Positions 7,945 to 14,274 of a DNA stretch of 31,252 bases are shown in pieces. The translations under genes were made by a program, and so were the position numbers. The notes under the pieces were generated by a model. The model saw only the letters and a list, made by a program, of their open reading frames with translations. It was not told the origin of the DNA and ran no database searches. The first letter of the stretch is position 1; every line of letters begins with the position of its first letter. Source of the DNA: a virus; the IMG/VR virus record IMGVR_UViG_3300009605_000073, positions 1 to 31,252 of that record; one strand, given 5' to 3'.

Positions 7945-9304
7945 CTAAATCGCCACCCATCATCATTAGCAGGTCACTCAATTGTACGGTGTCGCTGTAT
8001 CCCAACCTACTGTCGATTCCCAGTATCTCAGGGTTCTGCAAGTGATAGTGACCTATCCACCCTTGCATCCCATACGCCGCCACATCGATGATGCACCCCA
8101 CATCATCCATGCGCGTCCACACATCACCAATCACAGGCCCGAGTTTGGGGTGTGTGCGGAGCACTGTGGCCACATCATCGGGACACCAGACCTCGGCAAC
8201 CTGAACCAGTGCGAACCCATCAAGGGCAGACAGACGGACATTGACCTTGATTTCATCCACCTTACGGGCCTGTGTGACGAGTAGGGGAACACGCATGGGG
8301 TGTCGGTTCATCACATACCCACCCTTGAAGGCGTCATCATAGTATGGTACATCATCCAAGAGGCGCAGGTGCTCGCCCTCACCCAAGTCACGCACTGCCT
8401 TGCGTAGTTCCGCCATAGTGGTGACTGGTCTGACCTTGTGCTCAATCATCGCCTTCCGCTCCGTGTAGTTCTCCTTCCACACATCCCTACCATCCAACCA
8501 CAGTATGTCACGCACTGCTATCGTGTCACGACTGAAGTCATCATCGGTGTCGACCTCATAGATGGCCGGAACATGGTCACTGGCCCATCCCCCTACCATG
8601 CGCCCTGCTCGTGTGTAGAGCCTAGCCTGTGCGCCGTCGTAGTGGAGATATGACCTAGGGTTGCTCAGCACCTCGATGTAGGTGGTCGGGAACGGCAGCA
8701 CAATGCTCTTCCACTGCCAGTAGCGAGGGCATGGTGACAGCGGCGTTCCCGGCTCCATAGGGTTGAATGAGGGTACAGTGCCGTCAAACGCCCGCTCAAC
8801 AACCTCTAGGAACGGTGTGTACGCTACCGCCCTCTGCAGTTCCCCAATGTCATACTGGGTGCTGTGGGCGACCGCCTTCAACATGGCATGTTTGCTGATA
8901 GGTGGGCGCTCCCCCAGTGCGACCTGCCAGAACAGGTATGCCTCATGCTCCGACAGCGCGGACACAATCTCACCCAGTGTCCGCTCCTTCATCGAATCCA
9001 GAACACGGAGGGTGTAGTCGATTGACCAGTCGCTCTCACGGTTGCCCGCCGACTCATCAGCGAGCAATGGCACGAGAGCGCGCTCCGCCGTGAGCACCCC
9101 CCACTCCTCGGGGTGGATGCCATAGTACGCGGTCACCCTCGACAGGAACCACGAGTACCCGATGCGTGGCTCATCATCGAACCACAGCATGACGCCCTGC
9201 ATCCAGTCGTCATGCATCTGAACATAGTCAGTGACGACGCGAGCGCGATTCTCACCTTCAGCCCGCAACAACGCTGCCGCTGTTGCTGCTCTCCATAACT
9301 CCAC
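7937..9304 (-). CDS. ATP-dependent DNA ligase homologue with degenerate active site
   Basis: About 455 aa. The N-terminal helical region contains ALGERPPISKHAMLKAVA, matching the archaeal ligase DNA-binding domain, followed by a PM.PGTPL segment like the PMLA lead-in to the adenylation domain. The motif I region reads YLHYDGAQARLYTR where ligases have E-x-K-Y-D-G-x-R: the AMP-accepting lysine is histidine (about residue 221), confirmed in the DNA as CAC. DILWLDGRDVWKENYTERKAMIE matches the ...YLDGEDL.....ERR..LE segment. The motif IV equivalent (KGGYVMNR) lacks the usual Glu and Lys. Inference: non-catalytic or a changed nucleotidyltransferase. Start chosen at GTG 9302-9304, 8 nt from GAGG; TTG at 9305-9307 is possible. 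Confidence 0.7.
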   Translation of the reverse strand: MELWRAATAAALLRAEGENRARVVTDYVQMHDDWMQGVMLWFDDEPRIGYSWFLSRVTAYYGIHPEEWGVLTAERALVPLLADESAGNRESDWSIDYTLRVLDSMKERTLGEIVSALSEHEAYLFWQVALGERPPISKHAMLKAVAHSTQYDIGELQRAVAYTPFLEVVERAFDGTVPSFNPMEPGTPLSPCPRYWQWKSIVLPFPTTYIEVLSNPRSYLHYDGAQARLYTRAGRMVGGWASDHVPAIYEVDTDDDFSRDTIAVRDILWLDGRDVWKENYTERKAMIEHKVRPVTTMAELRKAVRDLGEGEHLRLLDDVPYYDDAFKGGYVMNRHPMRVPLLVTQARKVDEIKVNVRLSALDGFALVQVAEVWCPDDVATVLRTHPKLGPVIGDVWTRMDDVGCIIDVAAYGMQGWIGHYHLQNPEILGIDSRLGYSDTVQLSDLLMMMGGDLDG

Positions 9305-9310
9305 CAATGG

Positions 9311-9327
9311 CCCCTCTCACGGAGGGG
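9311..9327 (-). promoter_or_regulatory. leader hairpin ahead of the ligase-like gene
   Basis: Perfect 6-bp inverted repeat CCCCTC...GAGGGG with a 5-nt loop, between the TATA box and the start codon. In RNA the GAGGGG arm contains the likely ribosome site, so folding could mask initiation. It may instead be a DNA operator near the transcription start. Confidence 0.4.
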
Positions 9328-9338
9328 TCATCGAGACG

Positions 9339-9348
9339 GTATTTGAAC
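9339..9348 (-). promoter_or_regulatory. TATA box for the ligase-like gene
   Basis: TTCAAATACC on the minus strand, a variant of the TTAAATACC box used elsewhere in the window. It lies in the 49-nt gap after the TFB stop codon and predicts a start point near 9319, giving a short leader. Confidence 0.6.
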
Positions 9349-9353
9349 TACAC

Positions 9354-10277
9354 CTAGAAGTTGGTGGAGTCGATGTTCAGTCGTTGGACTATCTCTTTGT
9401 AGCGATTGCGAATCGTCACTTCAGTCACACCAGCAATCTCGGCAATCTCCCGTTGGGTGCGCCGGTTATCCAACACCACACCAGCGATGTAGATTGAGGC
9501 GGCGCACATCCCTACAGGACCACGCCCACAGTCAATCTCCCACTCATGGCACAGGGCGATTATCTCATCTGCCTTGGAACTCACTGCAGCACCCAACCCC
9601 AGTTGGGAGCAGAACCTAGCGGTGTACATGTCCGGTGTCGGTATGTCTGCACGAATCTTCAACTTGCGCTTGATGAGACGGGTGGTGCGCCCTATCTCCT
9701 TGCGACCAGTTCGGGCAGACTGGGCAATTTCATCGAGGGTTCGTGGCACACCACACAATCGGCACGACAGGTATAGACACGCTGCCGTGACCCCCTCTAT
9801 GGAGCGACCACGAATCAGGTTATCCTTGATGCAGTGCCTGTATATTCGGGCAGAGCGTTCACGAACCGACTTCGGTAGTTCCAACCGACTGGCTATCCTA
9901 TCCATCTCAGCGAGTGCCATAGATAGGTTGCGCTCGCGTGAGTTGGACACTCGGGAGCGCTTCTGCCACTTCCTCATGCGATAGAACTGCGAGCGTGTCC
10001 TACCGTTCCCAATCGACTTACCTGAGTAGTCCCTATTCTGCCAGTCGATGTCGGTCGACAGCCCCTTATCATGCAGCATCTCCGTCATCGGAGCACCGAC
10101 TCGCCCTCGCTGCTCGCCCTGTTCAATGCTGAATACTCGCCACTCCGCTCCGGGGTCTACTATCCTATCATCCAATACCAACCCACAGTTGGCGCAGATG
10201 ATTTCACCACGAGCATCATCCCTCTCCAGTTCACGCCCATTGCACTCTGTACACTTCACTATATCTTCTTCGTCCAT
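9354..10277 (-). CDS. tfb: transcription initiation factor B (TFB/TFIIB)
   Basis: A 307-aa, full-length TFB. It has an N-terminal zinc ribbon (C9, C12, C28, C31), a B-finger/linker region including the DPGAEWRVF segment, and two cyclin repeats. The second repeat ends in a helix-turn-helix (QREIAEIAGVTEVTIRNRYK) that reads the BRE next to the TATA box. I chose ATG 10275-10277, which has GGAGG 7 nt upstream. TFB recruits RNA polymerase to TATA-bound promoters. An element-encoded copy could redirect host polymerase to the conserved promoters in this window, which is inference. The gene has its own promoter and a palindrome in its leader. It ends in TAG, with a second TAG two codons later. Confidence 0.95.
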   Translation of the reverse strand: MDEEDIVKCTECNGRELERDDARGEIICANCGLVLDDRIVDPGAEWRVFSIEQGEQRGRVGAPMTEMLHDKGLSTDIDWQNRDYSGKSIGNGRTRSQFYRMRKWQKRSRVSNSRERNLSMALAEMDRIASRLELPKSVRERSARIYRHCIKDNLIRGRSIEGVTAACLYLSCRLCGVPRTLDEIAQSARTGRKEIGRTTRLIKRKLKIRADIPTPDMYTARFCSQLGLGAAVSSKADEIIALCHEWEIDCGRGPVGMCAASIYIAGVVLDNRRTQREIAEIAGVTEVTIRNRYKEIVQRLNIDSTNF

Positions 10278-10314
10278 ATGTATTCCTCCAATCATTTGAC
10301 ACACCCAATCAAAA

Positions 10315-10329
10315 GGGTTTGATAAACCC
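10315..10329 (-). promoter_or_regulatory. palindromic operator candidate upstream of tfb
   Basis: GGGTTTGATAAACCC: 6-bp perfect arms around a 3-bp centre. It lies about 17 nt downstream of the TATA box, overlapping the predicted transcription start. That is where a repressor would block initiation. The 109-aa winged-helix protein just upstream is a possible ligand (inference). Confidence 0.5.
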
Positions 10330-10336
10330 GATGCAG

Positions 10337-10347
10337 GGTATTAAAAG
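10337..10347 (-). promoter_or_regulatory. TATA box for tfb
   Basis: CTTTTAATACC on the minus strand, directly after the stop codon of the PC4-like gene. It predicts transcription from about 10317 and a leader of about 40 nt containing GGAGG. Confidence 0.6.
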
Positions 10348-10719
10348 TTAAGAATCAGGGTTATTTATGATTCCTGCTGCAGCATCGGCCTCGCTCGACA
10401 ACAACAACCCCAGTTGACTGTGCAACTCCCTTGCTTGCTCCCATGACAGACGCACACCACGACTGGTCGGCCCGTTCTCGTTGACATGGGCATCGTTCCG
10501 CCACAACCGTAGGTCTATCTCCTGCTTGTCACTTCCCATGAACCGGATGTGGCTCAATCGCAGGTCAAAGAACTTTGACCTCGTTCCCTTGGCGGGGGTC
10601 ACCCAGAACGGGATGCTCTCTTGGTCACTGTAGTGACCTGCTCCCTTCGTCGTCTTGCCCTGTCTCTGCGTGGTGCCTTTACCTACCACCCATCTAGTAC
10701 TCTCATCATCTTCACTCAT
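10348..10719 (-). CDS. PC4/Sub1-like ssDNA-binding protein (tentative)
   Basis: The ATG at 10717-10719 shares one base with the stop of the winged-helix gene (TAATG), with AAGGAG about 9 nt upstream. The second half (IDLRLWRN, then SRGVRLSWEQARELHSQL) parallels the PC4 core, which runs VDIRxYY....G...PGKKGISL..EQW..L. PC4 proteins are small whirly-fold coactivators or ssDNA binders. The N-terminal 40 residues (GTTQRQGKTTKGAGH) look flexible. It is the last gene of its operon, directly before tfb, which fits a transcription or replication role. The match is by eye and short. Confidence 0.5.
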   Translation of the reverse strand: MSEDDESTRWVVGKGTTQRQGKTTKGAGHYSDQESIPFWVTPAKGTRSKFFDLRLSHIRFMGSDKQEIDLRLWRNDAHVNENGPTSRGVRLSWEQARELHSQLGLLLSSEADAAAGIINNPDS

Positions 10720-11045
10720 TACCATTCTCTCCTTTTGTATTCCATTCGTGGCTTAGCGCCATTCCATCGAGGTGATACCCTCATGAGTATGAACTCCGCA
10801 TCGACCAGTTTGGCAAGTGTCGTCTTGACATCCTCCAAACCCAACACCATGTTCGGTATGTGCTTTCGTATCTCCCTGAGGGTCTGCCACTCACCGTCGA
10901 TTGCCAGTATGATAGGGATGAACCGCGACTCGATGACCTCGGCAGGTTGCTCCTTGGACTTCCGCATGAAGCGCTCCAACAACTGTTCACACTCATCATA
11001 GTCCATCACCCTCGTTGGTATCTGCCAAAACCTGAACCTCGTCAC
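10719..11045 (-). CDS. winged-helix-like protein, ~108 aa
   Basis: Start chosen at GTG 11043-11045, with GGAGAGG upstream; an adjacent in-frame TTG at 11046-11048 is equally possible. IILAIDGEWQTLREIRKHI followed by VKTTLAKLVDAEFILMR reads as a winged-helix core, and the basic stretch GAKPRMEYKRRE would be the wing. Role: probably DNA-binding regulation. Target unknown; the palindrome ahead of tfb is a candidate. No close family recognised. Confidence 0.5.
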   Translation of the reverse strand: MTRFRFWQIPTRVMDYDECEQLLERFMRKSKEQPAEVIESRFIPIILAIDGEWQTLREIRKHIPNMVLGLEDVKTTLAKLVDAEFILMRVSPRWNGAKPRMEYKRREW

Positions 11046-11077
11046 CAACCGCAGCCTCTCCTAGCGCGGATAACACC

Positions 11078-11362
11078 TCAGTGGAATCCTTTGCTGCTAC
11101 GCTTACCCTTGCCATCTGTTTTCAATTCTTTGATGTAGGGAGACATGTCACTTATGCCCGGTGGCGGAGGGGGATTATCCTCTTCCTTCCAGTTTGGGCA
11201 TACCTGCGCCCACATTCGACCGGCCTTGTATGATACCCCCCCCACTCTGTGGGAGTTCCCTAGGTCACCGGAATGCCAGACCCATCCATACCCTCCGCCA
11301 CACTCATCACAACACAATAGTTCTTCACTCATTTCATTCTCCTCCTTCTTCCCCTTAGTCAT
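11078..11362 (-). CDS. small zinc-binding protein with a proline-rich stretch
   Basis: ATG 11360-11362 overlaps the upstream stop as ATGA. An internal ATG at 11330-11332 has a better ribosome site (GGAGGAG), so a shorter 84-aa product starting MSEELLCC is likely. The protein has CCDEC near its start, a third Cys in AQVCPNW, then five prolines and a basic tail. No family recognised. Confidence 0.6.
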   Translation of the reverse strand: MTKGKKEENEMSEELLCCDECGGGYGWVWHSGDLGNSHRVGGVSYKAGRMWAQVCPNWKEEDNPPPPPGISDMSPYIKELKTDGKGKRSSKGFH

Positions 11363-11685
11363 CGTTCCTCATCCCAAGTCTCGTATTCATCGGGGAACTT
11401 CTCTTTGTATGCGTCAAGGAGATGCCAAAAGCACTTATCACAAATATGTACATCAGTATGAACCTCTTCCCATTTGGGTGGTAAATCTTTTTCATCCATC
11501 GGGAAGCAAACATAGTCCATGTGTGCAACTCCATAACACGCTTCGCAACTCCGATAAGAACCCTCATGTAAGGAGGAACTACTTATGTCTTCTTCACAAG
11601 CACAACACTCCATGCTGCAATCACAACCGCTTCCACCTGTGTAGGTTGCATCGCAATCTCCTCCATGTGGATGACTGGAACTCAT
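11359..11685 (-). CDS. cysteine-rich protein, 108 aa
   Basis: ATG 11683-11685 overlaps the previous stop (ATGA), with GAGGAAGAGG inside the Glu-rich tail of the upstream gene acting as ribosome site. The cysteines cluster as CDCSMECCACEE, CEACYG and CDKCFWH, compatible with two or three zinc sites. Base composition is more AT-rich than the neighbours. The CFWH segment recurs in the 60-aa protein at 18408-18590, where a 15-nt DNA identity is also present. Function unknown. Confidence 0.6.
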   Translation of the reverse strand: MSSSHPHGGDCDATYTGGSGCDCSMECCACEEDISSSSLHEGSYRSCEACYGVAHMDYVCFPMDEKDLPPKWEEVHTDVHICDKCFWHLLDAYKEKFPDEYETWDEER

Positions 11686-12011
11686 TCCTCTTCCTCCCAT
11701 CGCTTATGTGCTGACCCATTCTCAATAATATGATGCAACCAGTCAAGGATGCTACCGTCACTCCTGTTGAAGACACTAGTGAGGTCACGAGTTTCCCAGA
11801 TTACCCACCACTCATTCACATAGTAGTCATCGGACCACACCGCCCCTTGGTCGCTGTCATGCCACGCCTGTAGCATCTCCTTCGGCGTGTCATAGAATGC
11901 GGAGCGCTTGTGTGGATAGAAGAAGTAGTCGATGAATCCGATTATCCCGTTGTTCATGTGCCATGCTGCCATCAGTTCCCTGAACTGCTCCTTTGTCACC
12001 TTGTCAGTCAT
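11682..12011 (-). CDS. hypothetical protein, 109 aa, Trp/Tyr-rich
   Basis: ATG 12009-12011 overlaps the upstream stop (ATGA) after GGAGGAG. Tryptophan and tyrosine are frequent (DDYYVNEWWVIWE). SDGSILDWLHHIIENG loosely resembles NQGNDAILEWL in the 69-aa protein near 29.85 kb, so a shared small fold is possible. The last residues are WEEEE, encoded by the next gene's ribosome site. Function unknown. Confidence 0.6.
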   Translation of the reverse strand: MTDKVTKEQFRELMAAWHMNNGIIGFIDYFFYPHKRSAFYDTPKEMLQAWHDSDQGAVWSDDYYVNEWWVIWETRDLTSVFNRSDGSILDWLHHIIENGSAHKRWEEEE

Positions 12012-12244
12012 TCGCTCTCCTCCAGTTTCGTTGCGGCCTCAGTCACCATCGACTGCCAGTCCGAGTCAACCGCCATTTTTTCAGCCGCCACCGTCAATCC
12101 CTGTAGGATTTTGTATGCCGAGTCAATTGATTGCTGCACCTCGTCCATCTGATAGTCATGCAGCATCGCTGCATCAGACAGGACGCACAACGCCTCTTCA
12201 AGACCCATTAGTAGGACATCCCAGAACTCATGTTGGTGGCTCAT
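12008..12244 (-). CDS. hypothetical helical protein, 78 aa
   Basis: I chose ATG 12242-12244 (ATGA overlap, GGAGGAAGAGG site in the upstream tail). The longer frame extending upstream lies inside the previous gene and has no support. The product is almost entirely helical (LLMGLEEALCVLSDAAMLHD, then a SIDSAYKILQGLTVAAEKM-type helix) with no cysteine pairs. It may form a coiled bundle. Function unknown. Confidence 0.55.
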   Translation of the reverse strand: MSHQHEFWDVLLMGLEEALCVLSDAAMLHDYQMDEVQQSIDSAYKILQGLTVAAEKMAVDSDWQSMVTEAATKLEESE

Positions 12245-12894
12245 TCCTCTTCCTCCGCTCGCGTAGACTGACCTCCCCACTTGGCCACTTTCACTGCTAA
12301 TGGCTCGCTCTGATTTGCTAGTTCTAGACGAGACCGAGCGTTTGGATTTGGAGAGCGTGTGTAGTGGATGGCGAGGGTATCTCCACCAAACCAATCATCC
12401 ATGTAGGAACAGTGCTCAACCATGTAGTAGTGGCCATCGCAGAGGATTCTGTGGTAATCCTTCTCAAGGATGTCCTCTGCCAGTGATTGCCAGTCGATGT
12501 ACGCATGGAGCATCACCTTCGGGCCGTCCAAATCCATTTGTTTCCCGATGCTATTATTCATGAGCAGATGATTGATGGAGACATAAATGTCCAGTTTGCT
12601 GGAGAAATGGTTGCAGAGTTCCCCTTCTCTTGGTAAGTTCAAATTGAATATCAAACTGAACCTTGAGAGACCCTTCACCCACTCTGTTAGTTCATCGACG
12701 GACACCACCTCCATTTCAGCGTGGAGGCGTTTGTATCTCTCAGCGTGTTGCCCGCAGAGACTACCTGCACCAACAGGGTCGCTTCCAGCGAGTTCGTATG
12801 CGTGGTCGTGCCAAGCCTCAGGGTCCCTTGGCCAGCCAGTCATCGCCGCTAGCAACATTCGTGCCTTACTTGGGTGTTGAACATATTGCGTCAT
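12241..12894 (-). CDS. 217-aa protein with an ArdA-like C-terminal motif
   Basis: ATG 12892-12894 follows the upstream stop directly, with GGGGGTGAG as ribosome site. Residues 131-160 (AYIDWQSLAEDILEKDYHRI, then DGHYYMVE) match the ending of ArdA antirestriction proteins, YIDYEA..RDL....D......G..YVF, and parallel the clearer ArdA-like protein at 18106-18411. The first 125 residues do not look like ArdA domains. ArdA mimics bent B-DNA to inhibit type I restriction enzymes; whether this does so is unknown. The C-terminal part contains a 19-nt copy of a repeat unit from the 19.5-20.3 kb array (12301-12319), read as NQSEPLA. Confidence 0.55.
   Translation of the reverse strand: MTQYVQHPSKARMLLAAMTGWPRDPEAWHDHAYELAGSDPVGAGSLCGQHAERYKRLHAEMEVVSVDELTEWVKGLSRFSLIFNLNLPREGELCNHFSSKLDIYVSINHLLMNNSIGKQMDLDGPKVMLHAYIDWQSLAEDILEKDYHRILCDGHYYMVEHCSYMDDWFGGDTLAIHYTRSPNPNARSRLELANQSEPLAVKVAKWGGQSTRAEEEE
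12301..12319 (+). repeat. solo copy of the 35-bp array unit inside a gene
   Basis: 19 nt identical to array unit 19847-19865: the 10-bp box TGGCTCGCTC plus the 8-nt variable spacer and one more base. A degenerate second box (TGCTAGTTC) overlaps its right end. A chance 19-nt match between the array and the rest of the window is very unlikely. Confidence 0.75.
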
Positions 12895-13206
12895 TCACTC
12901 ACCCCCGAACAGTGTGGGCGGGCCTGCTGCCAGACGCTCCGCCTTGTTAGTGATGCGTGTCTGCAACTGCTTGCACACATTGACCTCGGCCTTCTGCCAC
13001 CGCTCCTTCTGTGCGTCAGACCAGTTACCATACCAGACGACCTCATCCTCGACGCCGCCCTGCGTGACATAGTACAGGAGGCATTGCCAGACCCGCGCCT
13101 CGGCCTCCTTCTGGGTGCGAGGGAAGTCATCGGCGTCGTAGTCAGCGATGCCCAATGAGCGGACTTCATTGAGGATTATCCGCATCTGGTTGTCTTGTTC
13201 AGTCAT
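12895..13206 (-). CDS. hypothetical protein with C-terminal PPxLFGG motif
   Basis: 103 aa, ATG 13204-13206 overlapping the upstream stop (ATGA). The body is helical and acidic with several Trp (VWQCLLYYV, VVWYGNW). It ends with GPPTLFGGE at the extreme C-terminus. That short motif recurs at the ends of unrelated proteins here, so the tail is probably a docking peptide on a helical domain. No family recognised. Confidence 0.65.
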   Translation of the reverse strand: MTEQDNQMRIILNEVRSLGIADYDADDFPRTQKEAEARVWQCLLYYVTQGGVEDEVVWYGNWSDAQKERWQKAEVNVCKQLQTRITNKAERLAAGPPTLFGGE

Positions 13207-13448
13207 ACGACCACCAGTCGACCCTTCGCGATGTCTTTTTGCGTCTCGTCGTCGAGCAGGTCGAGCATCAAAAGCGGGTTCGCTGCGTACCAGTGCAACT
13301 TCACATTCTTGTAGGCCATCCTAAAACCTACGGTGACCCCAATGGCGTTCTCGCTTTCGCATCCCCAGTATGCCCCTAAGGGGAACTTGTCGATGAGCGA
13401 ACGGAACTCGTCGTCTCCGGTCTTGTGCCAAGACACCTGCATACTCAT
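13203..13448 (-). CDS. hypothetical protein, 81 aa
   Basis: ATG 13446-13448 overlaps the stop of the GATA-finger gene (ATGA). A mixed alpha/beta sequence with an aromatic centre (KLHWYAANPLL). A second in-frame ATG two codons later (MQVSW) is possible. No zinc site, no membrane segment, no family recognised. Confidence 0.55.
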   Translation of the reverse strand: MSMQVSWHKTGDDEFRSLIDKFPLGAYWGCESENAIGVTVGFRMAYKNVKLHWYAANPLLMLDLLDDETQKDIAKGRLVVV

Positions 13449-14251
13449 TCTATCGCCCTCTTGAGGTCGTTCATGGTGATTTCACCGTTGATGAATGCGG
13501 TGACAGCATCCACTAATGCGTAGTGTGTGGTCGCTAGGTCACCCAGAGCATTGCTGTTCTGTGCAGACACCCGAATCACCAAGTCGTTGTTGTTGTTGAC
13601 TCGTGTGAACACACTCCAAGCATCGTCAGTCGTGTGAACTGTCTGAAAGTTGTCGTTGTGTGAGACCTGTATCTCGTCAACTGCCACCACTGTGGCGTCC
13701 TCCTGCTCATCCTTAACCTTCTGTCGAATCCTGCGACAGCCACAAGCATTGCACAGCGGACCGAAGTCGGCTGTCTTGAACCTCCACTGGGAGGTGACGG
13801 TAGTACCGCACTCACCACAGCGCATACCCTGTTCATCAGTCGCCCTCTTGCTGAGCGCAACCCGTTCTGCTAGGGGTCTGTGCCACTTGCAGTAGCCGTC
13901 ATCACCCACGAATAGCGGGGGAGTCCCGCATGGCGCACCATTGTTCTTGACACCTCTACAAACACGACTCTCAATCTTGCCTTCATCTACCAGCCGTTGC
14001 GCTTGTAGAGAGTCAATTTGGAAGGTGTCGGTCTTGGTCGGATAGTACCGGAACTTGCCCAGACCCTCTATCCGTATCCTGCGACCCCTCTCCAAGTGCC
14101 TTAGGGGGGCGACCAAACAGTCTTGAGTTCTGACCCAAGCCAGTTCGTCCAACCCCTTCGCTATCTCTCTTCTCGTGCAGCCGGGGTATCTCCTCACGAA
14201 GTCCCACACTGCATTCGCTCTCTTCTTTGTACTTGCTATTGCTCTTACCAT
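13445..14251 (-). CDS. winged-helix protein with a GATA-type zinc finger
   Basis: 268 aa, ATG 14249-14251 with AAGGAG 9 nt upstream. Residues 10-70 form a winged-helix domain (RREIAKGL as part of the recognition region). Residues 98-124 carry a C-x9-C-x12-C-x2-H site (VCRG ... APCG ... YCKWH). Residues 145-170 are CGECGTTVTSQWRF then GPLCNACG, the GATA-finger pattern C-x2-C-x18-C-x2-C with its hallmark TT.TSxWR and LCNACG, followed by basic RRIRQK. GATA fingers bind DNA and are chiefly eukaryotic. The C-terminal 90 residues are acidic and of unknown fold. Likely a sequence-specific regulator; targets unknown. The loop TPPLFVGDD resembles the window's P-x-L-F motif. Confidence 0.75.
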   Translation of the reverse strand: MVRAIASTKKRANAVWDFVRRYPGCTRREIAKGLDELAWVRTQDCLVAPLRHLERGRRIRIEGLGKFRYYPTKTDTFQIDSLQAQRLVDEGKIESRVCRGVKNNGAPCGTPPLFVGDDGYCKWHRPLAERVALSKRATDEQGMRCGECGTTVTSQWRFKTADFGPLCNACGCRRIRQKVKDEQEDATVVAVDEIQVSHNDNFQTVHTTDDAWSVFTRVNNNNDLVIRVSAQNSNALGDLATTHYALVDAVTAFINGEITMNDLKRAIE

Positions 14252-14274
14252 CTGTCTCTCTCTCCTTTTTATGT

